A DNA stretch of 64,000 nucleotides from an uncultured Saprospiraceae bacterium (lineage in GTDB: Bacteria; Bacteroidota; Bacteroidia; Chitinophagales; Saprospiraceae): positions 19,086 to 83,085 of the forward strand of contig CALDGQ010000098.1 of NCBI GenBank assembly GCA_937941765.1, read 5' to 3'. The notes under the pieces were generated by a model that searched no databases, was not told the origin of the DNA, and saw nothing but the letters and a program-made list of their open reading frames with translations. Positions 9,640-19,361 of this stretch are shown in pieces. Both the position numbers and the translations under genes were made by a program. Each line of letters opens with the position of its first letter. Within the stretch, counting starts at the first letter, position 1.

Positions 9640-11271
9640 ATGATTTCTATAGAAGGAATAACCGTCTCTTTCTCGGATCGAGCACTTTTCGAAAATATCT
9701 CTTTTGTCATTAATGATAATGATAAGATCGCATTGATGGGTAAAAACGGTGCTGGAAAATCTACTTTAATGAAAATTATTGCGGGTGTCGAAAAAGGAAA
9801 TAAAGGGAAGATCAACAAATCAGAAAATACGACGATTGCTTATTTACCACAACATTTATTGACGGAAGATGATTGTTCAGTTAGACAAGAAGCAGCCAAA
9901 GCGTTCCTAGAATATTTTGCGTTAAAAGACCAAATGGACAACCTAAATGCAGAAATGGAAACCCGGACAGATTATGAGTCGGATAGTTACATGGAGCTGA
10001 TTGGAAAAGCGACAGACATTGGAGAACGTTTCTATAATTTGGAAGAAGTCAATCATGATGCGGAAGTCGAAAAAGCATTGATTGGACTCGGTTTCAAAAG
10101 AGAAGATTTGGATCGACCAACTAGTGAATTTTCTGGTGGTTGGAGAATGCGTATTGAGTTGGCAAAAATACTTTTACAAAAACCCGACTTGATATTATTG
10201 GATGAGCCGACCAATCACATCGATATTGAATCTGTACTTTGGCTGGAAAATTTCTTGGTCAACAAAGCAAATGCAGTATTAGTTATTTCGCACGACAAAG
10301 CATTTATTGACAATATCACCAATCGAACTGTTGAGTTGACGCTTGGAAAAATCTATGATTACAAAGCCAATTATTCGCACTATTTAGAATTGCGAAAAGA
10401 CCGCAGAGAAAATCAACTAAAAGCTTTTAAAGAACAACAAAAATGGATTGCTGAACAACAACGCTTTGTCGAAAGATTCAAAGGGACTTTTTCTAAAACC
10501 AATCAAGTTTCTTCCGTTGAAAGAATGTTGGAAAAAGTTGAAATCATTGAAGTAGATGAGGTAGATAATTCTGCTTTGCGATTGCGATTCCCACCAGCAC
10601 CAAGATCAGGCGACTATCCATTAATCATCAAAGAACTATCCAAATCATATGGTGACCACATTGTTTTCCAAGATGCGAATATGACCATCGAACGTGGTGA
10701 AAAAGTAGCTTTTGTAGGAAGAAATGGTGAAGGAAAATCAACTTTAATTAAAGCAATCATGCAAGAAATTGAAGTGCAAGGAACATGTCAAATCGGTCAC
10801 AATATCGAGATCGGTTATTTTGCTCAAAATCAAGCATCTCTACTAGATGAAAAAGCCACGGTATTTGAGACCGTTGATGAAGTTGCAAAAGGAGATATTC
10901 GCACAAAACTTAAAAATATTTTGGGTGGTTTTATGTTTCATGGAGATGACATCGACAAAAAAGTATCTGTCCTTTCAGGTGGAGAGAAAACTAGATTGGC
11001 GATGGTCAAATTATTATTAGAACCAATCAATCTACTAATCTTAGATGAGCCGACCAATCATTTAGATTTAAGGTCTAAAGATGTTTTGAAAGAAGCACTT
11101 GTCAATTATAATGGAACCTTAATTTTAGTTTCTCACGATCGTGATTTTTTGAAAGGATTGGCGCATAAAGTATTTGAATTTAAAAACAAGCGAGTCATCG
11201 AGCACTTTGAAACGATTGATGATTTTCTGGAAAGGAATAAGGCGGAGAGTATGCGGGAGTTGAACTTGTGA
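9640..11271 (+). CDS. ABC-F family ATPase
   Basis: Soluble twin-cassette ATPase without membrane segments. The first cassette has Walker A GKNGAGKST (about 34-42), signature FSGGW and Walker B LILLDEPTNHID; the second has GRNGEGKST (about 361-369), LSGGE and LLILDEPTNHLD. Between them is the charged helical linker (residues about 245-310) that marks ABC-F proteins. The family acts on ribosomes (EttA, Uup, YbiT, YfmR) or gives target protection against antibiotics. At 543 residues it fits a housekeeping member; I cannot assign the subfamily. The 3' end is followed within 7 bases by repeat R3. Confidence 0.93.
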   Translation: MISIEGITVSFSDRALFENISFVINDNDKIALMGKNGAGKSTLMKIIAGVEKGNKGKINKSENTTIAYLPQHLLTEDDCSVRQEAAKAFLEYFALKDQMDNLNAEMETRTDYESDSYMELIGKATDIGERFYNLEEVNHDAEVEKALIGLGFKREDLDRPTSEFSGGWRMRIELAKILLQKPDLILLDEPTNHIDIESVLWLENFLVNKANAVLVISHDKAFIDNITNRTVELTLGKIYDYKANYSHYLELRKDRRENQLKAFKEQQKWIAEQQRFVERFKGTFSKTNQVSSVERMLEKVEIIEVDEVDNSALRLRFPPAPRSGDYPLIIKELSKSYGDHIVFQDANMTIERGEKVAFVGRNGEGKSTLIKAIMQEIEVQGTCQIGHNIEIGYFAQNQASLLDEKATVFETVDEVAKGDIRTKLKNILGGFMFHGDDIDKKVSVLSGGEKTRLAMVKLLLEPINLLILDEPTNHLDLRSKDVLKEALVNYNGTLILVSHDRDFLKGLAHKVFEFKNKRVIEHFETIDDFLERNKAESMRELNL

Positions 11272-11277
11272 TATTTT

Positions 11278-11401
11278 GATGTATGATTTATGATGTATGA
11301 TATGATCGTTACAACGTGTGCATACGTAATAACGATCATATCATACATTCAAATGAGCTTTAGCGACTGAGAAAATCATCATACATCATACATTTTAAAA
11401 T
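11278..11401. repeat. Dispersed palindromic repeat, copy R3 (most complete)
   Basis: Core inverted repeat with perfect 19-base arms at 11293-11311 and 11330-11348 (ATGTATGATATGATCGTTA and its complement) around an 18-base loop, flanked by further GATGTATGAT / ATCATACATCATACATTT units. It lies between the convergent ABC-F and PorE-like genes. Its reverse complement aligns with R4, including an element like TCGCTAAAGCTCATT. Confidence 0.8.
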
Positions 11402-11414
11402 CGGCTTTGCCGCA

Positions 11415-13397
11415 TTAAAACCTAACAAATTCCGTACGACGATTACTTTGCCTACCTTCTGGAGTATCATTTGAATCAATAGGCATTGTTTCACCAAAAC
11501 CTTTATACTTCAATCGACTAGCATTAATTCCTCCTTTTGTCAAATAATCATGAACTGCTTTAGCTCTATTATCAGACAAAGTCATATTATCTTGATCGGA
11601 ACCGACATTATCGGTATGACCATTTAATTGTATTCTTAATGTTGGGTTATCTATCAACAACTGCTTTAAACGTTCTAATTCATTGATTGAAATATCTTGT
11701 AAAGCTGCTGAGCCTGTTTCAAAAAAGACATTTCTCAAGACGATTGGTTCTGCTGCGATAGTTGAAGTGGTTGTTGTAACTGTTGAACCTGGAACAGAAG
11801 GTGGAATGGGTTGTAAAAATATTTCTAAAATAAATGGTTCGTTCAAATCTGCTCCTTCTGCCAATGAAAAATTTTCAGAATGGAAGAAGTATTTTTCTTT
11901 AGAAACATTCAGTGAATAATTTTTCTTCAATGGCAGTGTCACCAAAAACTCTCCATCATTTCCTGTAATAGTAGACACATGTGTATTTCCTGTTGATAAA
12001 TCAGTAAAATCCAAACTAGCTGCAATTGGTTTTTTTGAAATCGCGTCAAAAACTTTTGCTTTTACATATGTTACAGGTTGTGGTCGTGCATCCTCATACA
12101 AAGGAAAACTATATAAATCCGTCTCACCTCCTCTTTCAGAATCAAATAAAGAACTTCCATCAGCGTCATCAAATGTTTTTCGATCGCTTGCAAAATAAGC
12201 AGTCTTACCATCCAGGCTAATGACCAATGCGCCTTCACTTGCTTTGGTGTTGATTGGATATCCGAGATTGACTGGTGTCCCCCATTTACCGTCTGTTCCT
12301 TTTCTAGAATAGTACAAATCATGCTGTCCCATTCCTGGATGACCTTTAGACATGAAGTAAAGTGTCTGTCCATCTTGATGAATGAAAGGAGATTGATCTT
12401 CTTTTCCGGTGTTGATTTCTTTTCCAAGATTAACTGGTTTCGACCAATTACCCTTGTCATTTCTTTCACTCATCCAGATATCGTTGTCACCTTTACCTCC
12501 TGCTCTATTACTTGCAAAATATAATTGATTCCCATCAGAGGAAAGAGATGGTTGAGATTCCCATTTGTTGGAATTGATTGGCAGACCGATATTTTCTGGT
12601 TTCGTCCAACGACCATTTTTAACTTCAGAAAAATATAGATCACAACTTCCCATTCCTTCATCTCGATTACAAGCAGTGAAAACAATTAATTTTCCATCAG
12701 CAGAAACAGTTTGTGCACCTTCGTTTAAATCCGTGTTAACATCTGTCATTTCTTTCCCTTCTTGCCATTCTCCATCTACATTTTGACTAATATAAAAATC
12801 CTCTTGACCACGAATACGAACGGTGTAAATCAACGTTTCACCATCCGCAGTAAAAGAAGGAAGGTACTCTGCATTCTCCGTGTTTACTTTGTTACCTAAA
12901 CTCTTAGGTTTAAAAGGAACTGGATTTTTGAATGCTTTTTCTGCGAATTGACAATTTCTCAAATGAAATGCTGCTTGCTTTTTAAGCTTCTCATTTGCTT
13001 TTGGAAGGGATAGAAATTTTTCAAAATGTGCAGATGCTTCCTCAAATTTATTCAATCGCCATTCAGTTAATGCTAAAGTATAATAGACTTTAGTTGTGTA
13101 GTCTTCTTTAATTTTCAAGACCTTTTCAAAACCTACTTCTGCTTCTTGATATTTTTTCTGATCATATTTAGCGGCTGCCCATTGAATTTGAGCATCAATA
13201 AATTTAGGATTCGATTTTAAAGCTTTTTCAAATTCATTGATAGCTTTCTCATTTTGTTCAGAGATGAGTAAACTCATGCCCTTTTCATAATATTTTAAAG
13301 CTTTCCCTTTTGCTGTCTTTCGGGTAACCATTGATTGAGTCGTTCCACATTGGGCGAAAAACAAAAGTGTAAAACAAAGAAGAAGAAAACGAGCCAT
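11415..13397 (-). CDS. PorE-like OmpA-family lipoprotein (TPR, PD40 propeller, CRD, OmpA)
   Basis: 660 residues. N-terminal lipoprotein-type signal ending AQC (C17), so probably anchored in the outer membrane. Then TPR-like repeats (about 30-155), a PD40/WD40-like propeller (about 165-425) with repeated blades such as LYFASNRAGGKGDNDIW and LYFMSKGHPGMGQHDLYYS, a carboxypeptidase-regulatory-like beta-sandwich (about 430-515), and a C-terminal OmpA peptidoglycan-binding domain (about 545-660) with NGHTDNVGS and the LSDNRAKAV helix. The domain order is that of T9SS protein PorE of Porphyromonas, but Bacteroidota carry several paralogues, so I do not assign the symbol. Monocistronic by appearance; a terminator separates it from the TPR gene upstream. 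Confidence 0.87.
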   Translation of the reverse strand: MARFLLLCFTLLFFAQCGTTQSMVTRKTAKGKALKYYEKGMSLLISEQNEKAINEFEKALKSNPKFIDAQIQWAAAKYDQKKYQEAEVGFEKVLKIKEDYTTKVYYTLALTEWRLNKFEEASAHFEKFLSLPKANEKLKKQAAFHLRNCQFAEKAFKNPVPFKPKSLGNKVNTENAEYLPSFTADGETLIYTVRIRGQEDFYISQNVDGEWQEGKEMTDVNTDLNEGAQTVSADGKLIVFTACNRDEGMGSCDLYFSEVKNGRWTKPENIGLPINSNKWESQPSLSSDGNQLYFASNRAGGKGDNDIWMSERNDKGNWSKPVNLGKEINTGKEDQSPFIHQDGQTLYFMSKGHPGMGQHDLYYSRKGTDGKWGTPVNLGYPINTKASEGALVISLDGKTAYFASDRKTFDDADGSSLFDSERGGETDLYSFPLYEDARPQPVTYVKAKVFDAISKKPIAASLDFTDLSTGNTHVSTITGNDGEFLVTLPLKKNYSLNVSKEKYFFHSENFSLAEGADLNEPFILEIFLQPIPPSVPGSTVTTTTSTIAAEPIVLRNVFFETGSAALQDISINELERLKQLLIDNPTLRIQLNGHTDNVGSDQDNMTLSDNRAKAVHDYLTKGGINASRLKYKGFGETMPIDSNDTPEGRQSNRRTEFVRF

Positions 13398-13515
13398 AAT
13401 TATTTTACTTATTTAATTAAACAATCATCTTGAATGTAGAATGATTTAAACTTATAACGTAAGTCTTGATGAAATGATATCAAAAATGGTGATATAATTA
13501 TTGAGATTCCAACAA

Positions 13516-13553
13516 AAAAATGGTCACCGGTAATAAAACCAGTGACCATTTTT
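13516..13553. terminator. Rho-independent terminator-like hairpin
   Basis: Sixteen-base stem with one G-U pair (AAAAATGGTCACCGGT / ACCAGTGACCATTTTT) and loop AATAAA, with T/A runs on both sides. It sits just downstream of the TPR gene on the minus strand. Confidence 0.8.
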
Positions 13554-13574
13554 ATATGGTGTATTTAAAAGTAA

Positions 13575-14600
13575 TTATCCTTTTCTACGAAGCAATTGTT
13601 CTGCTTCTTTACAACCTAAGCTAACTGCCTCTTTGAAATCTTTCAAGAATCCATTTTTACCCGCTTTTTGTTTTGCCAATCCACGGTGCATATACATGTC
13701 TCCTTTTTTCAAACCATCTTTCACTTCATCCATTTCCAGAGCGCTATTGAATTTATCAACTGCTTCTAAATATTGTTCAGAAGCAAATAAAGATCTAGCA
13801 TAATTGAAAGTCATCTGACGTACCCAAAATTTATTCGGATCTTCGTCTTTAAATTTTCTGCCAGAATAAAATTTCAAATCTTGTAAAGCGCTGACATAAT
13901 CACCACTCTTGATATATAAATCTGCTTTCAACTTTCTAGCTTTCCAATAGATAGGTTGTAAAGGAATAGAAGACTTGATTGTCATCTCCAAATCTTTAAT
14001 CGCTTTCTTATCTTCTCCTTTAGTTACATATACATTCGCTCTACCGAAATAAGATTCTGGATTGTGAGGAGCGAAATCAATACTTTTTGTAAAATCTCTA
14101 ATGGCATCAGCTTCATTCTTCAACAATACATTAACGTGACCTCTTTGTTCATAAGCTTGTGCATGCTTTTCATACTTTTCGATTGCTTTATTTAAAGCAT
14201 TCATTGCTTCTGTTTCCTTACCTTTTTCTTTAGCCAGTTTGCGACCTTTCAAAAAAGACTGTACAGTTGCACGCTCACTCAAAGGTTCAACAACACCGTG
14301 GTGCATAATCTTTCCTTCGTTGGTCATCCAACCACTAATGGTACCAGAAACAGCAAATTGAGCAACATATTCTAACACAGAATAAGTATTCTTCCAGGTC
14401 TTTTCAGAACCTTGTCCAATAAATTTTGGAACTACAAGAGAGGCAGATTCTTTGTCAAAAATCTCTTCTTCATCCAAAAGGATATCAGAACGATAATAGT
14501 TCTCCACTCGATGTTGAAACATCTTAAGAACCGTATCGAAACTCTTGTCACTACCGAATTCTAAACGTCCAGAAAAAATTGATTTAAATGTATTATTCAT
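13575..14600 (-). CDS. TPR-repeat protein, cytoplasmic
   Basis: 341 residues without signal peptide or membrane segments. The first 120 residues are unassigned and include a glycine/threonine-rich stretch (VSGTISGWMTNEG). Residues about 125-330 are tetratricopeptide repeats, with units such as AYEQRGHVNVLLKNEADAI and SYFGRANVYVTKGEDKKAI. TPRs mediate protein-protein contacts; the partner is unknown. The gene ends at a strong hairpin terminator and stands alone between it and a 425-base spacer. Confidence 0.75.
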   Translation of the reverse strand: MNNTFKSIFSGRLEFGSDKSFDTVLKMFQHRVENYYRSDILLDEEEIFDKESASLVVPKFIGQGSEKTWKNTYSVLEYVAQFAVSGTISGWMTNEGKIMHHGVVEPLSERATVQSFLKGRKLAKEKGKETEAMNALNKAIEKYEKHAQAYEQRGHVNVLLKNEADAIRDFTKSIDFAPHNPESYFGRANVYVTKGEDKKAIKDLEMTIKSSIPLQPIYWKARKLKADLYIKSGDYVSALQDLKFYSGRKFKDEDPNKFWVRQMTFNYARSLFASEQYLEAVDKFNSALEMDEVKDGLKKGDMYMHRGLAKQKAGKNGFLKDFKEAVSLGCKEAEQLLRRKG

Positions 14601-15025
14601 TATGCCAAAATATGAGGAATTAAAAAATTAATTACAATTCATTCAAATAAAGATTGCTATTATGCCGAATAACAAACCCATTCTGAGTGTAGTTCCTCTA
14701 TTTTTGCATTTTGACTATCAGATATGTGTCGCTTAATTGTAAAAACGGGTATTAAGCGATACTGTAGTTAGTAAAAATACTACACGCAGTTTCTCAGTAA
14801 GTATGTCTAAAAAAAATAGATAGGTTGATGGGTATTGCTGCTTTTATCCTTCAGGTCTTACACGGATAGACCCTTCAGGAAAATAAATATACAATTTAAA
14901 TTTTTACCAATCAATATAATTGTAAATTAATTTTAATGTGTATATAAGAAATACCTTATTATCAGTATGTTAGACACTACTATTTAACAGAAATAAATAA
15001 TAAATGTTTTATCGGCAAAAATGAA
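14601..15025. other. Intergenic region with an inverted repeat
   Basis: Spacer between two minus-strand genes. It holds a perfect inverted repeat TCGCTTAAT (14729-14737) / ATTAAGCGA (14751-14759) with a 13-base loop, and a repeated CCTTCAGG near 14848 and 14872. I see no coding sequence, tRNA or known RNA. Confidence 0.4.
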
Positions 15026-16048
15026 TTATGCCCATACTTTGCAGCCTTCTGTGCAGTTTTTGCATATATCTATTTGATCTCTACCTTTAAGTAGTTGAGT
15101 CCTAAAGTTTTGATAAGGTTTGCCTTCCCAAAGTTCTAGAAAAGACTCTTTTTTAAGGTCGCCCAATCGATGTGTCGCGTCTTTGTCAAAACAGCAAGGA
15201 ACCACCAATCCATCCCAAGTGATGACACATGCATGCCACAATTTCCAGCAATGATTCAGTAATTCATTTTTGACTTCATACTTACCGCTTTCATTTTTTC
15301 GATAGCGAGCATATTTGTCATTTAGAGGAATTAAGTCATTTCCATTTTCATAATCGTAGACTTGGGCAGTCTTCAATTTGACTTCATCTACTCCGATTTC
15401 TTCTGCCAGGCGATAAATTTCTGGTATCTGATGTTCGTTAGGTCTAACAACTAAAAATTGAAATATGATATGAGGTGTTTTAGAATTCATTTTCTTTTTC
15501 CACTTCACGATATTTCGTGCGCCCATCAATACATTTTCCAGTTTTCCTTCTTTTCGATAATTCTCATACACCTCTTGTGTAGTTCCATCAACGGAAATGA
15601 TCATCCGATCCAAACCAGATTCAATTGTTTTTTTAGAGTTTTCATCGTTTAAAAAATGGCCATTGGTGGAAGTTATGGTGTAAATACCATTGTCATTCGC
15701 ATATTTGACCATGTCCAAAAACTTAGGATTGATATAGGGTTCTCCTTGAAAGTAGAAAATCAAATAGAGCAACTCTCGGCGCAATTCATCAATTGTCTTT
15801 TTGAAAAAATCCGCTTTCAAATTTCCAGTAGGTCTTGAAAAAGCTCTAAGTCCACTTGGACATTCTGGACATTTTAAATTGCAGGCAGTGGTAGGTTCGA
15901 TAGATACCGTAAACGGTCTTCCCCATTGAACAGGTTCCATTTTCCATCGTGTGAGATGATAAGAAGCAAATACCTTCAAAACATTCCATATTCGGTATGG
16001 AGTTAGTTTGGAGAGAAAATTAGCAGTATCGGACCAGTAGAATTTCAT
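15026..16048 (-). CDS. Radical SAM/SPASM domain protein
   Basis: 340 residues. The radical SAM iron-sulfur motif CNLKCPEC (CxxxCxxC) lies near residues 54-61, followed by the usual barrel motifs (FQGEPYINP, MIISVDGTT). The C-terminal cysteine cluster (CWKLWHACVITWDG, VPCCFDKD, ICKNCTEGC) is a SPASM domain that binds auxiliary clusters. Such enzymes modify peptides or small molecules by radical chemistry. No peptide precursor gene or transporter is adjacent, so the substrate is unknown. Its start is 177 bases from the divergent transferase gene. Confidence 0.9.
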   Translation of the reverse strand: MKFYWSDTANFLSKLTPYRIWNVLKVFASYHLTRWKMEPVQWGRPFTVSIEPTTACNLKCPECPSGLRAFSRPTGNLKADFFKKTIDELRRELLYLIFYFQGEPYINPKFLDMVKYANDNGIYTITSTNGHFLNDENSKKTIESGLDRMIISVDGTTQEVYENYRKEGKLENVLMGARNIVKWKKKMNSKTPHIIFQFLVVRPNEHQIPEIYRLAEEIGVDEVKLKTAQVYDYENGNDLIPLNDKYARYRKNESGKYEVKNELLNHCWKLWHACVITWDGLVVPCCFDKDATHRLGDLKKESFLELWEGKPYQNFRTQLLKGRDQIDICKNCTEGCKVWA

Positions 16049-16224
16049 AAATTATAAACGGACTTTTTAATTCCGCATTACAAATATTAGTAATTAATTC
16101 CATATACGATGTTCTTTTTGCAAGTCTACTCATAGAACCGTGATGGGCTGTATATAAAACATTGCTAGTTTGTTTAATATTTAATATTTTGCACTACGAA
16201 AAACGGTACGCTACTTAGCAATAC

Positions 16225-17274
16225 ATGTACGATATTATATTATCCTTTTTAACCGCTTTCACACTTACTTATTTTGCTATTCCATCGATTATCCATATCG
16301 CGAAGATCAAAAACCTGTGTGATGAACCTAATGAGCGCCGCTCTCATCAGGAAAGCATTCCTACATTAGGAGGTATTGGTATTTTTGCTGGCGCTATTTT
16401 CTCTATCATTTTATGGACGCCTTTTAATGTCTTTGGAGATTTACAATATATACTGTGTTCGTTCATTATTATTTTCTTGATTGGTGCCAAAGACGATATT
16501 TCTCCTGTACCACCTTGGAAAAAAATGATCGGTCAATTTTTCGCAGCCGCCATTCTTGTTTTTAAATCCAATGTTAAGTTGACGAGTTTGTATGGCATTT
16601 TTGGTGTTTCAGAATTACCAGAAGTGGTTGCAATTGCCTTATCTATCTTTACGATTATCGTTATCATCAATGCGTTCAATTTAATTGATGGAATTAATGG
16701 ATTGTCTGGAAGTATCGGATCGTTGATTGCAATTACACTTGGAAGTTGGTTTTACTTAATTGATCATATCGAATTGGCAATTGTAGCGTATGCGATGTCG
16801 GGTGCAGTGATTGCTTTTTTAAAATACAACATTACTCCTGCAAAAATATTTATGGGTGACACGGGTTCGTTGCTAGTCGGATTGGTATGTTCTATATTGA
16901 CAATTAAATTCATAGAATTGCATCGTGAAATTCCAATGAATCCATATGCATTCAAAGCGGTACCTGCTGTTGCCATTGGTTTTTTAATTTTGCCTTTGTA
17001 TGATACCCTTCGTGTTTTCATTATGAGAGCGATAGCTGGAAAATCTCCTTTACATCCAGATCGTACACACATCCATCACTTATTGATTGACTATGGATTT
17101 ACGCACATGCAAGCAACCGCAATTTTAGTGTTAGTAAATATCTTTTTCATATTGCTGGTTATCACTTTCCAAGAAATGGGATCGCTTAATTTGCTAGCCT
17201 TAATCCTAATAATTGCAACGATGCTCACAACTCTCCTTTACACTTCTGTACAAAAACATAAATTGCTAAAATAA
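16225..17274 (+). CDS. MraY/WecA-family polyprenyl-phosphate sugar-phosphate transferase
   Basis: 349 residues, about ten membrane segments. It transfers a UDP-linked amino-sugar phosphate (commonly GlcNAc-1-P) to undecaprenyl phosphate, the first step of surface polysaccharide synthesis. Diagnostic motifs: DEPNERRSHQ and PTLGGIGIF near the N-terminus, GAKDDISPV, NAFNLIDGINGLSGS, FMGDTGSLLVG and the cytoplasmic HPDRTHIHH loop, which places it with WecA/TagO rather than MraY. No other polysaccharide genes adjoin. The crcB-type gene follows after 10 bases and kynA after that, forming a probable co-directional unit. Confidence 0.9.
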   Translation: MYDIILSFLTAFTLTYFAIPSIIHIAKIKNLCDEPNERRSHQESIPTLGGIGIFAGAIFSIILWTPFNVFGDLQYILCSFIIIFLIGAKDDISPVPPWKKMIGQFFAAAILVFKSNVKLTSLYGIFGVSELPEVVAIALSIFTIIVIINAFNLIDGINGLSGSIGSLIAITLGSWFYLIDHIELAIVAYAMSGAVIAFLKYNITPAKIFMGDTGSLLVGLVCSILTIKFIELHREIPMNPYAFKAVPAVAIGFLILPLYDTLRVFIMRAIAGKSPLHPDRTHIHHLLIDYGFTHMQATAILVLVNIFFILLVITFQEMGSLNLLALILIIATMLTTLLYTSVQKHKLLK

Positions 17275-17284
17275 ATTCGCTACC

Positions 17285-17647
17285 ATGATGAATTACCTTT
17301 TAATTTTCATTGGTGGTGGTTTGGGAAGTATTTGCAGATATGGGATTGCTAACGCATTATCCGTTTATAAAACGCAATTTCCGTGGGGCACTTTTATCGC
17401 CAATGTTTTGAGTTGTATTTTATTAGGTGCACTTGTTGGTTTGATGCTCAAATCTAATTTAACTTCCAATCTAAAGTTCTTATTAGTAATTGGCTTTTGT
17501 GGTGGATTCAGTACCTTCTCTACTTTCAGCAATGAAACTTACCAACTTTTTTCTTCCGGTCAAATCGCAACTGCTTTTGCTAACATTTTTTTGAGTCTAA
17601 TCGTTTGTTTGTTTTGTATATATTTGGGGATGAGAATTACTCAATAG
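17285..17647 (+). CDS. crcB: CrcB/Fluc fluoride channel
   Basis: 120 residues, four membrane segments. Fluoride exporters of this family work as antiparallel dimers in the inner membrane. Signatures present: GGGLGSICRYG at the N-terminus, GTFIANVLSC (conserved asparagine), and GFCGGFSTFSTFSNE, containing the phenylalanine-box and the sodium-binding TM3 break. Only one copy is seen here, consistent with a homodimer. No fluoride riboswitch can precede it, because the upstream gene ends 10 bases away. A second ATG lies one codon downstream. Confidence 0.93.
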   Translation: MMNYLLIFIGGGLGSICRYGIANALSVYKTQFPWGTFIANVLSCILLGALVGLMLKSNLTSNLKFLLVIGFCGGFSTFSTFSNETYQLFSSGQIATAFANIFLSLIVCLFCIYLGMRITQ

Positions 17648-17671
17648 GTCCATTAACACAACCAACTAATC

Positions 17672-18613
17672 ATGGCACTCGACGAAAACATTGAAAATAA
17701 AATCCAAAAGCTTCAAGAGAAATACGAAGCGATGGGACAAAACATGGAGTCTTATTTAGATGGACTTCTTCATGCGGATTTCCTAAAATATTGGGACTAC
17801 ATCCGACTGGAAACTTTGTTGAGTTTGCAACAACCATTGACGCAGTTTCATGATGAAAACATCTTCATTATTTACCACCAAATCACAGAGCTATATTTCA
17901 AATTGATTTTGCAAGCAGTGGAAGTGATTGCTGATGATGAAACGGCTGATGTGAAATTGATGACACGCCAACTCACAAGAATCAATCGTTACTTCGCCAA
18001 CTTGGTCAAGTCATTTGACATCATGGTCGATGGGATGGATCAAAATGAGTTTTTACAATTCAGAATGAGTTTGTTACCAGCTTCTGGTTTTCAATCTGCT
18101 CAATATCGGATGATCGAGATTGTTGGAACTGACCTACACAATTTGGTTCACTATACCAAAAGAGATACGATCAATTCGGAAACAGAAATAGCAGACCTCT
18201 ACCCTATTTTATATTGGAAATCAGGTGCAACCGAATTGGCAACTGGAAAAAAGACATTAACATTGAAGCAATTCGAAAAGCAATATTCCAAACGCTTGAT
18301 TCGTCTAGCAGTCAATTATAAGAAAAAAAATATTTTACAGTGCTATAAAAGATTGAGTGCTTCCGATCAAAAAAATCCAGAATTGATAAAGGCCTTGAAA
18401 GATTTTGATATCCACGCAAATGTATTGTGGCCGCTTTCTCATTATCGTTCTGCGGTTCGTCACCTGGAACGTAAACCTGATGTTATACAAGCAACTGGTG
18501 GAACAAACTGGCAGAAGTATTTACCTCCTATGAATCAGCGAGTTGTTTTCTTTCCTGAGATTTGGAGTGAGGCGGAGTTGGCGGATTGGGGGAAGTCGGT
18601 TAAGTTTGATTGA
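17672..18613 (+). CDS. kynA: Tryptophan 2,3-dioxygenase
   Basis: Haem enzyme that opens the indole ring of L-tryptophan to N-formylkynurenine, the first step of the kynurenine pathway. 313 residues, within the bacterial range. Family motifs: FIIYHQITELYFKLIL (substrate pocket), LLPASGFQSAQYR, the haem-ligand histidine in RSAVRHLERK and the ATGGTNWQKYLPP loop. No other kynurenine-pathway gene is adjacent. Its last 60 bases have 26 G and only 5 C, unlike the middle of the gene. It converges with the Uma2 gene at 10 bases. Confidence 0.95.
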   Translation: MALDENIENKIQKLQEKYEAMGQNMESYLDGLLHADFLKYWDYIRLETLLSLQQPLTQFHDENIFIIYHQITELYFKLILQAVEVIADDETADVKLMTRQLTRINRYFANLVKSFDIMVDGMDQNEFLQFRMSLLPASGFQSAQYRMIEIVGTDLHNLVHYTKRDTINSETEIADLYPILYWKSGATELATGKKTLTLKQFEKQYSKRLIRLAVNYKKKNILQCYKRLSASDQKNPELIKALKDFDIHANVLWPLSHYRSAVRHLERKPDVIQATGGTNWQKYLPPMNQRVVFFPEIWSEAELADWGKSVKFD

Positions 18614-18623
18614 TGCTCAAAAA

Positions 18624-19214
18624 CTACTGAGGCAAATCAATATCAACATCCTGATAAAGATCTTTCATTGATATTTCAACACCAATAGATTGAAGACTTA
18701 CGATCTGATCTAGGCCTTCATATCTAGTTATCTGCCAAAGATCACTATTCTCACTTTTGAAATGAACATCTACGACATATCTATTTTGTTCAATTAAAAC
18801 ATATTCTTTAAAACTTGACGATTGACGATAAAGGTGAAATTTATCCCCGCGATCATATTCGGCAGTAGATTTAGAAAGTACTTCAACTATTAAAATTGGA
18901 TTAGTAACTGAATTAACTTCATTTTTAGAGGTCTCCAAAGGTCCACATATCACCATAGCATCTGGATAAACATAGCTATTTCTTTTTTCTATGCTTACTT
19001 TAATTTCACTTGTGAAAGGCTTACAATCAGATTTTATTTCTTTTAGTTTAGTTCTTAATTCTCCAAAAACATTTCCACATAACATACCATGATTGATTGT
19101 TCCACCAGCTAACGCATAAATTTCACCATCATGATATTCATATTTGACATCTGATTCTCGTTCGTGTTTTATGTATTCTTCAACAGAAAGTTTTGGAATC
19201 TTCTGAGCTTTCAT
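18624..19214 (-). CDS. Uma2-family (DUF820) putative endonuclease
   Basis: 196 residues. Uma2 proteins have a PD-(D/E)XK nuclease fold of unknown biological role. Visible motifs: LSVEEYIKHERESDVKYEYHDG start typical of the family, PD at residues 84-85, and the strand NPILIVEVLSKST with E111 and K115, where the lysine replaces the more common proline. The C-terminal part (KEYVLIEQ, VDVHF) also fits. Cytoplasmic. Such genes are patchily distributed and often multicopy; no toxin-antitoxin partner is seen beside it. Confidence 0.88.
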   Translation of the reverse strand: MKAQKIPKLSVEEYIKHERESDVKYEYHDGEIYALAGGTINHGMLCGNVFGELRTKLKEIKSDCKPFTSEIKVSIEKRNSYVYPDAMVICGPLETSKNEVNSVTNPILIVEVLSKSTAEYDRGDKFHLYRQSSSFKEYVLIEQNRYVVDVHFKSENSDLWQITRYEGLDQIVSLQSIGVEISMKDLYQDVDIDLPQ

Positions 19215-19361
19215 AACTAATTTTTTAGAAAGATAACTATTGTTAAATAGAATATCAACTCTTTATACAATAACTCTCTGAGGGCTACGTCTTCTTAATC
19301 AAAGAACGAAGTTTCAAATTTTGTTTGTTGCTTTTAAAAAAGTAGTAAACCCTCCGAGAAC

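Noticed and set aside
12071..12469. 132-residue minus-strand ORF within the PorE-like gene
   Set aside because: It is an out-of-frame shadow of the lipoprotein gene, which has a complete domain structure in the other frame.
17275..17284. Fluoride riboswitch before crcB
   Set aside because: Only 10 bases separate crcB from the preceding gene and none of the riboswitch features is visible.
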